Of a stretch of DNA of 64,000 nt, positions 17,379 through 26,547 are shown piece after piece. Location of the stretch: positions 186,001 to 250,000 of the forward strand of contig NZ_MRTH01000004.1 of NCBI RefSeq assembly GCF_001956045.1, read 5' to 3'. The DNA comes from Paenibacillus sp. FSL H7-0331 (GTDB taxonomy: Bacteria; Bacillota; Bacilli; Paenibacillales; NBRC-103111). Numbering within the stretch: the first letter of the stretch is position 1; each line of letters opens with the position of its first letter. The notes beneath the pieces are model-generated. The model made no database searches, was not told where the DNA came from, and was given only the letters and a program-made list of their open reading frames with translations. Made by a program: the position numbers and the translations under genes.

Positions 17379-18200
17379 ATGCTTTCCATGATAAAGCGTG
17401 CAGGGCTTTATCTTATTGCACTCGTATTACTGGTCTTTACCGGATATCCGTTTGTATACATGATAGCGACCTCATTGAAAACACAGACTTATTTTTTTCA
17501 GAATCCCGCGTCCTTATGGACCAACTTTGTGCTTGAAAACTATGGACTTGTTTTTAAACTGGGGATCGACCGTTATTTTGTGAACAGCCTGATGATTTCG
17601 ATTTTTTGCGTAGCCGCCGTTATTCTGTTGTCAGCGATGGTCAGCTTTCCACTCTCTCGTATGAGATTCAAGCTCAACCGTCCGATTTATTATTTGTTTC
17701 TTGCTGGCATGATGATCCCGGTTCACACAACGCTAATTCCGGTGTATATTCTTACCAAAGAAATCGGCTTGTACGATTCGTTATGGGCGCTGGCAGGTCC
17801 CTATATCTCCTTTAGTCTACCGATCTCCATTATCATCCTGGCACAGTTTATTCGGGAGATTCCCCGAGAGCTCGATGAAGCGGCCATTATGGATGGAACG
17901 ACCCAGCCCCAATTATTTTGGAAAATCATTCTCCCGTTGCTGTCTCCGGCTCTGGCAACGATAGGAATTTATAATTTTATTCATATATGGAATGAGTTCG
18001 TGTTCGGTCTGATTCTTATAACAACACCGGCCAAGATGACGCTGCCGCTTGGACTACGCGCCTTTTACGGTGAATTTTCGGTCAATATTCCGGGAATTAT
18101 GGCTGCACTCACACTCGGCTCCTTGCCGCTGCTGATCGCTTATTTTGTTGCTCAGGAAAAGGTAGTCAAAGGGTTATCCGCCGGCGCCGTAAAGGGCTGA
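17379..18200 (+). CDS. Sugar ABC transporter permease (MalG-type)
   Basis: This 273-residue membrane protein is the second permease. It has six likely membrane segments, the docking motif LDEAAIMDGTTQPQLFWK and the usual C-terminal KVVKGLSAGAVKG. ATG 17379 follows AAGAAGGGG at good spacing. The frame stays open upstream into the preceding gene, but that extension overlaps the first permease and has no family features. It lies 40 bases after its partner. The kinase gene begins about 100 bases later. Confidence 0.92.
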   Translation: MLSMIKRAGLYLIALVLLVFTGYPFVYMIATSLKTQTYFFQNPASLWTNFVLENYGLVFKLGIDRYFVNSLMISIFCVAAVILLSAMVSFPLSRMRFKLNRPIYYLFLAGMMIPVHTTLIPVYILTKEIGLYDSLWALAGPYISFSLPISIIILAQFIREIPRELDEAAIMDGTTQPQLFWKIILPLLSPALATIGIYNFIHIWNEFVFGLILITTPAKMTLPLGLRAFYGEFSVNIPGIMAALTLGSLPLLIAYFVAQEKVVKGLSAGAVKG

Positions 18201-18302
18201 TCCTGCGAGAAACAAACCTGTTAAATTCAATATGTTGCATGCGGACCATCCCTATAGTGTAATATAGGAAATGGTTCTTTGTGTTTAAAGGATGTGTTGG
18301 AC

Positions 18303-20093
18303 ATGTACAGGATGATAGCAAATCTTCAATTGAACAGGACCCGAGTGCAAATTTTACTTGGCTTCCTGCTGGTTATGGTCGTCGTGCTTTCCGTTGCAGG
18401 GGGGCTTGTATATCGCTCCATATCGGATCTGCTGATCCGTAATGCCGAATCCTATGTGGGGGAAACGGCGAAGCAAGCGAGTGCACGGCTTGATGCAGTT
18501 CTGGCTCAGGTCGATTCGCTTAGCCTGCAGCTGGTGACGGATGCCCGAATCCAGCAGCTATTATATAAAGCGAAGACAGGAGAGGTGCTCACGATCGATC
18601 AGAAGTTGTCGGTCCGCCCGATTTTGAATAATTTGATGGCTTTATCGTGGCTGATTCAAGGCATTGAGCTGTATGCAGGGGATGAACCCTTATATCCGCT
18701 GGAAAACCAAAATATTTCGGAACGGATCGGATTGGAAACGGCTACTTTCGCAAATATCAAAGAAGGCCAATTGATATGGGCGGAAATGCAGCGCAAGGAA
18801 AGCGGGCATCTTTTTGCCGTGAGACAGATCCGCCTGGAGGATGATTACTTGGGAAGGGGAGGTTACGCAGTATTCCGGGTTACGGATTCGCTGCTTGACT
18901 TTTTCAATACGGAATTTCCTACAGTCAAGGGAAGCACGATGCATTTGTTCGATCGGCATGCACAGCTTGTGGCCTCAAGTGCCCCTTCACTGTTGGATTC
19001 GGTCGATCCGGCGATTCTGACAAGCACGGCTGCGCAAGGAGCGCATTCGATTATTCAAATACAAGGTACGGACTATTTGAAAATCGTTCGTCAATCAACA
19101 GAGACCAACTGGTCTATTCTGATGCTCGTACCACTTGATACGATAACCGAAGGCCTTTTGGTTTTAAAGCAGGCTTTACTGTGGGCGCTTGTTATCGGTG
19201 CGGTACTGTGTCTCCTGCTTCTGTGGATTCTGTCCAGCATCATAACGAAGCCGATCCGCAGGCTCAGAAATAAAATGCGTATCCCTGTATTTGCTCTGCC
19301 GCAGCAAAATGACGAGGTCTATTTTAACTTTGAAATGAATGAGCTTAACATCTCGTACAACAATCTGGTCAGAGAGCTGCATCAGCTTGTGCAAACGGTT
19401 TACGAAAAGGAACGTCTGAACAATCAGGCAGAAATCAAAATGCTGCAGGCCCAAATTCATCCGCATTTTTTGTTTAATACGCTGGAATCGTTATACTGGA
19501 CGTTGATAGAGAAGCAGGAGGAAGAAGGGGCTCAAACCGTTATTGCCTTATCCAAGCTGTTCCGATATACCATTAATGCAGGAAGCAATGATGATTGGGT
19601 TAGCCTCAATGCCGAAATCGAACATTGCCAACGCTACATGGAAATTATGAAATACCGGATAGGTCACCGCCTGCATTGGCAATTCCATATCGATCCGCTT
19701 CCCTACGATATCAAGCTGCCCAAGCTGTTGATACAACCACTCGTTGAAAACGCTATCCAGCATGGTATTGAACCAAAGGTTGGTGCATCCTCCCTACTGG
19801 TATCAATCCGAAATGTGGAAAGGGACGGTAAGTCTTTGTTAGGCATTCAGGTAAAGGATGATGGAGTTGGCATGGACACAGAAACTCTTGCAGCCTTGAC
19901 CCAAAAGTTGGAGGTCCATAATCAGCCAGACCCCCACTCATCGTCCTCTTCCTCAGGTATGGGCTTGTTAAACGTACAACGACGAATCAAGCTGTATTAT
20001 GGTCAAGAATACGGAATTCAATTTCAAAGCAGTCCCGATCGAGGTACAATCTTAGATCTTTATCTTCCCTATGGAGTTGAGCGCAATGTCTGA
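18303..20093 (+). CDS. Sensor histidine kinase, YesM family
   Basis: This 596-residue kinase has a membrane segment at about residues 16-38, a roughly 240-residue extracellular domain, a second membrane segment at about 285-310, a HAMP-like linker and the His_kinase (YesM/LytS) domain. The phosphoacceptor is H388 in QIHPHFLFNTL. The ATPase domain shows the N-box LIQPLVENAIQHG and the G-box DDGVGMD. It starts at ATG 18303 behind AAAGGATG rather than at an upstream TTG. Its stop overlaps the response regulator start by eight bases, so the pair is translationally coupled. It probably senses sugar or a sugar-loaded binding protein and controls the adjacent importer. Confidence 0.92.
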   Translation: MYRMIANLQLNRTRVQILLGFLLVMVVVLSVAGGLVYRSISDLLIRNAESYVGETAKQASARLDAVLAQVDSLSLQLVTDARIQQLLYKAKTGEVLTIDQKLSVRPILNNLMALSWLIQGIELYAGDEPLYPLENQNISERIGLETATFANIKEGQLIWAEMQRKESGHLFAVRQIRLEDDYLGRGGYAVFRVTDSLLDFFNTEFPTVKGSTMHLFDRHAQLVASSAPSLLDSVDPAILTSTAAQGAHSIIQIQGTDYLKIVRQSTETNWSILMLVPLDTITEGLLVLKQALLWALVIGAVLCLLLLWILSSIITKPIRRLRNKMRIPVFALPQQNDEVYFNFEMNELNISYNNLVRELHQLVQTVYEKERLNNQAEIKMLQAQIHPHFLFNTLESLYWTLIEKQEEEGAQTVIALSKLFRYTINAGSNDDWVSLNAEIEHCQRYMEIMKYRIGHRLHWQFHIDPLPYDIKLPKLLIQPLVENAIQHGIEPKVGASSLLVSIRNVERDGKSLLGIQVKDDGVGMDTETLAALTQKLEVHNQPDPHSSSSSSGMGLLNVQRRIKLYYGQEYGIQFQSSPDRGTILDLYLPYGVERNV

Positions 20094-20880
20094 ATATCCT
20101 TGCATTCTCATTGCTGAGGACGAGCTGCCTACCCGAAATGGTGTATTAAAAGCATTACAAACCTGGTCACAAGGAAAAGTGAATTTACACACAGTGGAAA
20201 ACGGTCTGGAGGCTTTTCAATACCGAAGAATTCATCCCGTGGATTTACTGATTACGGATATACGGATGCCGGGTCTTAATGGTATTCAACTGCTCGAAAG
20301 ACTCAAAAAGGAGGGACTGGAGACGACGTCCATACTGCTAACCGGTTATGCGGAGTTTGAGTATGCCCGCAAAGCAATGGCACTGGGAGCCGTGAACTAC
20401 ATCCTGAAGCCCGTTGAATACCAAAGCCTGATTGCAGCGGTGGAAGAAGCATTTGAAACCAGAAAGCTGTGGAAACAATCGCATACGGATTCTGCACTTG
20501 CCATGCCGCAGGTGCACAATGATTCAATCCGCAAAGCGTTAATCTTTATTTCTTCCGAGCTGTCGAATCCTTCTCTGGGTATCCGGGACGTTGCCGAGCA
20601 TATTCATTTGAATTCGAGCTATGTATCCGTACTTTTCAAAGAAGAAACCGGACAAACCTTCAGCGACTACCTCACCAGTCAGAGGCTAGCGAAGGCTAAA
20701 GAGCTTCTGCTTGGGACGGATATGAGAATATACGAAATTGCCGAGCGTACAGGATTCAGTTCGTCCAAATACTTTGTGAAAGTATTCCGTGAAGCGGAGG
20801 CCTTGACTCCGAAGGAATATCGCAACGACAGAAAAAAAATTCAAGAGAAGAGCGGGAGCGACCGTGATGAGAACGCGTAA
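20086..20880 (+). CDS. Response regulator with AraC-type DNA-binding domain (YesN family)
   Basis: This 264-residue regulator has a CheY-like receiver domain (acidic pair E11-D12 in IAEDE, phosphoacceptor D58 in LLITDIRMPG, Lys in NYILKPVEY) and two C-terminal AraC helix-turn-helix units (GIRDVAEHIHLNSSYVSVLF and YEIAERTGFSSSKYFVKVF). It is shorter than many YesN proteins because the spacer between domains is minimal. ATG 20086 has GGAG upstream. It overlaps the kinase by eight bases, and the following binding-protein gene begins 14 bases before its stop. It should activate the 14985 importer operon. Confidence 0.92.
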   Translation: MSEYPCILIAEDELPTRNGVLKALQTWSQGKVNLHTVENGLEAFQYRRIHPVDLLITDIRMPGLNGIQLLERLKKEGLETTSILLTGYAEFEYARKAMALGAVNYILKPVEYQSLIAAVEEAFETRKLWKQSHTDSALAMPQVHNDSIRKALIFISSELSNPSLGIRDVAEHIHLNSSYVSVLFKEETGQTFSDYLTSQRLAKAKELLLGTDMRIYEIAERTGFSSSKYFVKVFREAEALTPKEYRNDRKKIQEKSGSDRDENA

Positions 20881-22162
20881 GCCTAAGTTATTGGTACTAG
20901 CCGTACTACTGGTCTCCTTGCTGCTGACCATCATGAGCAAAGGCTGTCTTTCGTCTGCGTCCCAGACACCTCAAGCTGAGTTTCCCGCTCCTACAGTACC
21001 CGTTAAAATTACGTTTTGGAACCAGGAAACCAATGACCTGCGGCAGAAAGTTGTCAAGGAAAGCATTCAGAGCTTTAATCAGACACATCCTCATATTCAG
21101 ATCGTACCGTATTTTTACGAGGGGGAAACCTATAAAGCCAAGCTTAGAGTGGCAGCCATTTCAGGGAAAATGCCGGATTTGTTTTATTATTGGACAGGGG
21201 AATCCTTTAAGTATATGGTCGACTCCCAGATTGTCGCCGATTTAACTGACTTGATACAGGAGAAGCCCGCGTATAAGAAGCAATTTTATCCGGAAGCGCT
21301 GCAGAATTCCAGTTATTATGAAAGGCTTTACGGGCTTCCTCACACTACCAGTCACGTCATGTTTTGGTATAACAAGCGCCTGTTTGCCCAATTCGGGATC
21401 ACGCCTCCGGAAACGTGGGATGAGCTGATACTCGCTGCCGAGAATCTGTTAAGTAAAGGGATTTCGCCATTTAGCGTCTCCGGTAAGGAAAGGTGGCCCC
21501 TGCTTAATTGGTACGCTTATCTGTCCAACAGGCTGGGAGGAACTACTTCCTATCAGCACACGATTAAGGGTACGGGAGATTTTACCGACCCCAGCTTTAT
21601 TGAAGCAGCCCTGCTATTTCGAGAATTGGTGAAGAAAAAAATGTTTGAACCGGGTTTTCTGGGGGTGGATAGGAAGACGGCGGAGAACATGCTTTTGAAC
21701 GGCGAAACGGCGATGTATTTGCAAGGTGATTGGGCTGCCGAAGAGATGCTGAGCAACCCTGATATCGGTTATTTTCGCTTTCCGACGGTTCACGGTAAAG
21801 GTGATCGTACTGTTTATTATGGCGGCTCCTCCGGCTGGGCGATTTCCAAAAACAGTAATCAACAAGCTGCCTTTGAGGTACTCTCCTATATGCTGAGTAT
21901 GGAGGAAAGGAAGAAGTTCGTCGAGGCCAGCGGCCAACTCTCTACACTTAAAGAGCTGCCGCTTTCGCCTAGCCATATGAAGCCCTCGATCTATGATTAT
22001 GTCCAATTTATCCAAAAAGATCCGAGTAATTATTTTGGCTATTATGATCAGGAAATTGATCCCCGCAGGTCCGAATTGCTGTTGGATGCGGTGGTTACTA
22101 TGGCCGGTGCGCAAACCATGTCGCGAAAAGAGATAGAAGATTTATTAAAACAAATTCGATAA
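20867..22162 (+). CDS. Extracellular solute-binding protein coupled to a YesM/YesN pair
   Basis: This 431-residue CUT1-type binding protein has a long N-terminal hydrophobic segment with Cys27 in SKGC, a less canonical lipobox that may be a lipid anchor. Typical features are ITFWNQETND, MPDLFYYWTGESF, VMFWYNKRLFAQFGITPPETWDEL and a late GDWAAEEMLS. ATG 20867 (GTG at 20864 also possible) lies inside the end of the response regulator, a 14-base overlap implying coupled translation. The importer already has its own binding protein at 14985, so this one may present ligand to the kinase, as XylFII does for LytS in clostridia. Use as a second transport receptor is the alternative. Confidence 0.88.
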   Translation: MRTRKPKLLVLAVLLVSLLLTIMSKGCLSSASQTPQAEFPAPTVPVKITFWNQETNDLRQKVVKESIQSFNQTHPHIQIVPYFYEGETYKAKLRVAAISGKMPDLFYYWTGESFKYMVDSQIVADLTDLIQEKPAYKKQFYPEALQNSSYYERLYGLPHTTSHVMFWYNKRLFAQFGITPPETWDELILAAENLLSKGISPFSVSGKERWPLLNWYAYLSNRLGGTTSYQHTIKGTGDFTDPSFIEAALLFRELVKKKMFEPGFLGVDRKTAENMLLNGETAMYLQGDWAAEEMLSNPDIGYFRFPTVHGKGDRTVYYGGSSGWAISKNSNQQAAFEVLSYMLSMEERKKFVEASGQLSTLKELPLSPSHMKPSIYDYVQFIQKDPSNYFGYYDQEIDPRRSELLLDAVVTMAGAQTMSRKEIEDLLKQIR

Positions 22163-22230
22163 CACCGATCAATTGCCAAAGTAAAGCGAACCATAAGAGG
22201 ATTTACATCTCGTTCAAAGCAATAAGTAAA

Positions 22231-22254
22231 AAGAAGCACCTCGCGGTGCTTCTT
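22231..22254. terminator. Bidirectional terminator between convergent genes
   Basis: AAGAAGCACC (22231-22240), loop TCGC and GGTGCTTCTT (22245-22254) form a perfect 10-bp stem. A-rich and T-rich flanks suit termination from both sides. The stop codon of the stress-protein reading frame overlaps its right arm. Confidence 0.75.
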
Positions 22255-22673
22255 ATTTAACAACTAATACTGGAATTTTGGCATGCTGCACGACATTGTG
22301 ACTCACGCTGCCCAGAATAAACTCACTAATCGCATTAAGGCCTCTGCTGCCGATAACAATCAGATCAGCATTCACTTCTTCGGCATATTCAAGAATGGTT
22401 TGGGCTGGACTGCCTTGCCGATTCAATATGCGTATTATCGGGGTTTAGCAGCAATTGTTGAATTTGGGTCGTGATTTGTTCAGAGTAATCGCTATTGATT
22501 TCCACGGGTGGAATGTAAACCGCTTCACCTACAACATATTTGGGAATATTGATGACATGTATGATTTCTAGGTGGGAAAAATGATTAAGCTTGGCCAGCT
22601 TTATCGCGGAATCCAGTGCTTTTTCGGAAATTTCAGAGCCGTCATAGGCAACAACAATTTTTGAATAGATCAT
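22253..22673 (-). pseudogene. Universal stress protein (UspA family), frameshifted
   Basis: Two consecutive minus-strand frames together make one UspA protein of about 140 residues. The N-terminal part begins MIYSKIVVAYDGSEISEKAL, behind AAGGAGTG, and runs out of frame into a stop at 22389. The C-terminal part continues in the +1 frame with GSPAQTILEYAEEV, ADLIVIGSRGLNAISEF and ends HAKIPVLVVK at 22253. Both ATP-binding halves (AYDGS and GSRGLNAISEF) are therefore intact, in different frames. Removing one base near the G run at 22440-22443 would restore a full-length protein. It is either a recent inactivation or a sequencing or assembly error in a homopolymer. Confidence 0.82.
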
Positions 22674-22754
22674 CGAAATCACTCCTTATGTAGTTGATTT
22701 GTATATCTTACCATGTTGACATGTAAGCAGGTATGATAAATATCACAGAGAAAT

Positions 22755-22782
22755 AAAAAGAGCTTTCCACATGGAAGCTCTC
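22755..22782 (-). terminator. Terminator of the dicarboxylate symporter operon
   Basis: On the minus strand GAGAGCTTCC, a short loop and GGAAAGCTC form a stem with one bulge, followed by TTTTT. It lies 36 bases after the symporter stop. Confidence 0.7.
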
Positions 22783-22817
22783 TACTTACAGGTATCAGCT
22801 CAGTTAGTTTCATACAT

Positions 22818-24131
22818 TTAATTAAGATGAGAAAGAGGCTCCGTTTTTATTCCCATTGAAGTTGTTTGATCTGTGGATAGAGAAGGGGCTGCTGCTTGCG
22901 GACTTGTAAACTGATTCTCGCTTTTGGCAATAACGACCGTTGCTACACTATTACCGATCAGATTCGTGATTGCACGGGCCTCAGACATGAAGCGGTCAAC
23001 GCCGAGCAGCAGAGCCATACCTTCGATTGGAATCACATTACCCGGTACAGCGGCCAAAGTAGCGGCCAAAGTAATGAAGCCTGATCCGGTAACACCTGCT
23101 GCGCCTTTGGAGGTCAGCATCAGGACGCCAAGCACGGTTAAAATTTGAACCCAGGTTAATTCGATTCCATAAGCCTGAGCGATAAACAATGCAGCCATAG
23201 ACAGATAAATCGATGTTCCATCCAGATTGAAAGAGTAGCCGGTAGGAACAACAAGACCTACTACCGATTTGGAGCAGCCATATTGCTCCAGACGCTGCAT
23301 CAAACGCGGGAGTGCTGATTCGGAAGAGGAAGTACCAAGTACGAGCAAAATTTCCTCTTTAATAAATTTTAATAAATTGAATAAGCTAAAGCCATAAATT
23401 CGTGCAATCGTTCCTAGAACGACTACGATAAACAGAAACATGGTGATGTAAACCGAACCCATCATTTTGCCTAACGAGAACAAGGAACCGAGACCGAATT
23501 TACCGATTGTATAAGCCATAGCGCCACCAGCAGCAATAGGGGAGAAGCGCATGATCAAGCTGACAAGCCGGAAAAAGATTTCATTCATTTTTTCAAAAAA
23601 TACAGTTACCGGCTTCGCTTTCTCGCCTAATCCGGCCATGGACAACCCGAACAGAACCGCGAAGAACAAGACAGGAAGCATCTCACCTCTAGCTAATGCA
23701 CCAACTGCGCTGTCCGGAATGACACTAACGAGAAAATCCATAAACCCATGCGGAGTTTCTGCAGCCTGCTTCGTATACTTGGCGACTTCTGCAGCGCTTT
23801 TACCGACTTTACTAATATCCATCCCTGATCCTGGGCTGACCATATACATCACTGCGATGCCGATGGCCATTGCGAAGGTTGTAATAATCTCAAAGTAAAG
23901 TAATGCCTTGCCTCCAATGCGGCCTATTTTCTTCATATCGCCCATATTGGCGAAGCCGATGACAATCGTGAAGAATACGATGGGGGCAATGACCATTTTT
24001 ATCATTTTGACAAAAATATCTCCAAGCACCTTCAATTCGACGCCTGTGGCGGGGAAAAATTGCCCGATTAGTATACCAATTACGATGGCACATAAGACCT
24101 GGACCGTAAGGTTTTTAAAATTAATTCGCAT
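22818..24131 (-). CDS. dctP: C4-dicarboxylate:cation symporter (DctA/DctP family)
   Basis: This 437-residue protein belongs to the dicarboxylate/amino acid:cation symporter family, which imports malate, fumarate or succinate with protons or sodium. About eight membrane segments and two re-entrant loops are apparent. The hallmark serine-rich motif (GTSSSESALPRLM), the PTGYSFNLDGTSIYLS motif and the late MSEARAITNLIGNSVATVVIA substrate/cation segment are all present. In Bacillus subtilis the equivalent gene is dctP and lies beside dctB-dctS-dctR, as here. It is 28 bases after the malic enzyme gene on the same strand, so uptake and first metabolism of malate are probably one transcript. Confidence 0.93.
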   Translation of the reverse strand: MRINFKNLTVQVLCAIVIGILIGQFFPATGVELKVLGDIFVKMIKMVIAPIVFFTIVIGFANMGDMKKIGRIGGKALLYFEIITTFAMAIGIAVMYMVSPGSGMDISKVGKSAAEVAKYTKQAAETPHGFMDFLVSVIPDSAVGALARGEMLPVLFFAVLFGLSMAGLGEKAKPVTVFFEKMNEIFFRLVSLIMRFSPIAAGGAMAYTIGKFGLGSLFSLGKMMGSVYITMFLFIVVVLGTIARIYGFSLFNLLKFIKEEILLVLGTSSSESALPRLMQRLEQYGCSKSVVGLVVPTGYSFNLDGTSIYLSMAALFIAQAYGIELTWVQILTVLGVLMLTSKGAAGVTGSGFITLAATLAAVPGNVIPIEGMALLLGVDRFMSEARAITNLIGNSVATVVIAKSENQFTSPQAAAPSLSTDQTTSMGIKTEPLSHLN

Positions 24132-24159
24132 GGAATTACGCCTCTTTTCTCTAAAAGGG

Positions 24160-25608
24160 TTATTGGTAAGGTTTTGCTGTTGTTGTTGAAGAGTCAGGAC
24201 GGACCGTTTTGCGGGCTACACCGCTTTCATATGCGGCTTGAATGACGGCATCACGAACGCGTTCGACGACGGTATGATTGAATACACTTGGAATGATGTA
24301 ATATTCGTTCAATTCCTCGTCCGTGACGACCGAGGCAATCGCTTTCGCAGCAGCAAGCTTCATTTCCTCCGTAACCCGGGAAGCCCGACAGTCCAGTACT
24401 CCACGGAATATACCAGGAAAGCACAGCACGTTATTGATTTGATTCGGATAGTCGGAGCGACCGGTTGCCATAATTCTGACGTAAGGCTCTGCCTCCTCCG
24501 GTAAAATTTCCGGTGTTGGATTCGCCATCGCGAAGATGATGGGATCAGCTGCCATGCGCTGTATATCCTCGACCTTGAGAACCCCTGGCCCGGATACGCC
24601 GATGAATACATCCGCACCGCGAATTACTTCTGACAGTGAGCCGCTAAGCCTTTCGGGGTTCGTATGCTCTGCATACCACTGCCACGCTTCATTCTCGTAA
24701 ACCTCGCCCTTGACAATAGCTCCGGCACGATCTACACCGATCAGATTGCGAACACCGGCGGCCAGCAGCATTTTGGAGCAGGCGGTTCCAGCAGCGCCGA
24801 TACCGCAGATGACAACCTTGCAATCCTCCAGCCGTTTGCCTATCAGCTTGACGGCATTGAGCAGTCCTGCCAACAGAACGACTGCGGTGCCATGCTGATC
24901 GTCGTGAAATACGGGAATGTCGAGCTCCTCAATAAGTCGACGCTCGATTTCAAAACAGCGCGGGGATGAGATATCCTCTAAATTAATGCCACCAAACGAT
25001 GGTGCAATCGCTTTCACGATCTGGATAATTTCTTCCGTGTCTTGAGTATCCAGACAGATAGGGAACGCGTCGACGCCGGCAAATTGTTTGAACAGCACGG
25101 CTTTACCTTCCATAACCGGCATCGCTGCTTCGGGTCCGATGTTGCCCAAGCCGAGCACTGCAGATCCGTCAGATACGACCGCGATCATATTGCGCTTGAT
25201 CGTCAGAGAATGGGCGCGGGATTTTTTCTCGTGTATGGCCATACAAATTTTGGCTACACCAGGCGTGTAGACCCGGGACAAATCATCGCGGTTTTTAATC
25301 GGTGTCTTCGGAGTCATTTCGATCTTGCCACCGATGTGCAGCAGAAAGGTTTGATCGGATACATGAACAACTTTAACGCCTGTAACGGCGCCAACCGCTT
25401 GCACGATGAGCTCTGTATGTTTGTGATCGTACACATTGACGGTAATATCACGAATGGTCGTTGTTTTATCCGAGCGATTGACGTCGATGGCGATAATATC
25501 GCCTCCAGCATCGCTGATAGCTGTTGCAATCTGGCCGAAAGACGTTGTTTCCTTATTCATTTCCAGCCGTAAAATAATGCTTGTGGTTGCTCCTGAAGGT
25601 ATAGACAT
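24160..25608 (-). CDS. NAD(P)-dependent malic enzyme with N-terminal ACT domain
   Basis: This 482-residue enzyme decarboxylates malate to pyruvate. An N-terminal ACT-like regulatory domain (about residues 8-80) precedes the malic N-domain with the catalytic Tyr in SRVYTPGVA and the Lys in SLTIKRNM. VSDGSAVLGLG, the metal-binding FHDDQHGTA and the NAD-binding GIGAAGTAC segments follow. The extra ACT domain makes it longer than the basic YtsJ-type enzyme; it belongs to the bacterial short malic enzymes. The start ATG lies 38 bases downstream of a cre-like site. The symporter gene follows directly, and the DctS/DctR genes are upstream on the same strand, separated by a terminator. Coenzyme preference is not certain. 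Confidence 0.92.
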   Translation of the reverse strand: MSIPSGATTSIILRLEMNKETTSFGQIATAISDAGGDIIAIDVNRSDKTTTIRDITVNVYDHKHTELIVQAVGAVTGVKVVHVSDQTFLLHIGGKIEMTPKTPIKNRDDLSRVYTPGVAKICMAIHEKKSRAHSLTIKRNMIAVVSDGSAVLGLGNIGPEAAMPVMEGKAVLFKQFAGVDAFPICLDTQDTEEIIQIVKAIAPSFGGINLEDISSPRCFEIERRLIEELDIPVFHDDQHGTAVVLLAGLLNAVKLIGKRLEDCKVVICGIGAAGTACSKMLLAAGVRNLIGVDRAGAIVKGEVYENEAWQWYAEHTNPERLSGSLSEVIRGADVFIGVSGPGVLKVEDIQRMAADPIIFAMANPTPEILPEEAEPYVRIMATGRSDYPNQINNVLCFPGIFRGVLDCRASRVTEEMKLAAAKAIASVVTDEELNEYYIIPSVFNHTVVERVRDAVIQAAYESGVARKTVRPDSSTTTAKPYQ

Positions 25609-25646
25609 TAGATTCGATCACATCCTCTGTTGTTGTTGTGGCTTTA

Positions 25647-25671
25647 TGATATCGCTTACAAAATGTTTTGT
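25647..25671 (-). promoter_or_regulatory. cre-like site and palindrome upstream of malic enzyme
   Basis: TGATATCGCTTACA (25647-25660) matches the cre consensus at 11 of 12 defined positions. ACAAAATGTTTTGT (25658-25671), a 6-2-6 palindrome, overlaps its end and could be a DctR site. Both lie just upstream of the malic enzyme-symporter operon. The roles are inferred. Confidence 0.5.
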
Positions 25672-25716
25672 GAATCATTTGACCATATTGGTGGTTTTGG
25701 TCTTTTTGGTCACGAA

Positions 25717-25748
25717 AAAGAGCAGCGGATGGGCATCCTGCTGCTCTT
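25717..25748 (-). terminator. Terminator after dctR
   Basis: On the minus strand AAGAGCAGCAGGATG and CATCCGCTGCTCTT pair and are followed by TTTCG. It separates the sensor/regulator genes from the malic enzyme operon. Confidence 0.8.
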
Positions 25749-25775
25749 CGTCTAACGGTTTATGGATCGGAGGGC

Positions 25776-26504
25776 TTAACGCTTCAAACCGGATAAAATA
25801 TATTTGTTGACCGGACGGCCGAGTCCATACTGAAGATCAAGATGAACCTTGCCGCTCTTTTCCAAATATTCGAGATATCGTCGAGCAGTAACCCGGGCGA
25901 TACCTACACCTTCAGCGACTTCTTCAGCGGACAAGGGCCGAGACCGTTCATTCAAAAATAGAACAATCTGGCGCAGCGTAACAGCTTGCAGTCCCTTCGG
26001 AAGCAGAGCGGAGGTGGCGTCTTGGTGCTGTACAGGGTCACTGGCCGTACTACCTCGTCTATAGGTTCCGAACAGCAGCCGATCGAGCTCACTCTGAGAT
26101 ACGGTCGTTTCGGCCTCGAATTGTTCCTTCATCACGCGGTAATGCTCCAACGCTTGCTTGACCCTATCAAATTTAAACGGTTTGATGATGTAGTCCACAG
26201 CTCCATTTTGCAGCATGCGTTGAATCGTCCGCTGATCGTTGGCCGCGCTGATGACAATGACGTCTACGGACAGCTGCTCCTTGCGAATTTGCGCCAGTGT
26301 CTCGATGCCATCCTGCAGAGGCATGAAAATATCAAGGATCACAAGGTCCGGCTGCAGCGCACGAAGCTGTTCAATCCCTTCCAATCCTGAGCCTGCAACA
26401 CCTGTAACCCGGAAACCATCGACTCGTTCCACAAACTGCCGATTGACCTCCTGCACCATCAGGTCGTCCTCAATAAGCAGCACCTTCATGATCCTTTGAC
26501 TCAT
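25776..26504 (-). CDS. dctR: Response regulator of C4-dicarboxylate uptake (DctR/CitT type)
   Basis: This 242-residue regulator has a receiver domain with the acidic triad (E12, D13, D14), phosphoacceptor D58 (LVILDIFMPLQDG) and Lys in DYIIKPFKFDR. A linker and a CitT/DctR-type helix-turn-helix output follow (LSAEEVAEGVGIARVTARRYLEYLEKSG). This architecture goes with CitA/DcuS-like kinases, one of which lies immediately upstream at 26548. The start ATG has AAAGGAGGCG upstream. By synteny with Bacillus subtilis dctB-dctS-dctR-dctP it should activate the symporter gene, and here probably the malic enzyme gene too, when malate or fumarate is present. Confidence 0.92.
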   Translation of the reverse strand: MSQRIMKVLLIEDDLMVQEVNRQFVERVDGFRVTGVAGSGLEGIEQLRALQPDLVILDIFMPLQDGIETLAQIRKEQLSVDVIVISAANDQRTIQRMLQNGAVDYIIKPFKFDRVKQALEHYRVMKEQFEAETTVSQSELDRLLFGTYRRGSTASDPVQHQDATSALLPKGLQAVTLRQIVLFLNERSRPLSAEEVAEGVGIARVTARRYLEYLEKSGKVHLDLQYGLGRPVNKYILSGLKR

Positions 26505-26547
26505 CGTGTATGACGCCTCCTTTACTTATTTGGCTTGTAAGCACTTC

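Noticed and set aside
25042..25572. 176-codon plus-strand frame inside the malic enzyme gene
   Set aside because: It is antisense to a well-conserved enzyme and lacks ribosome site and recognisable features.
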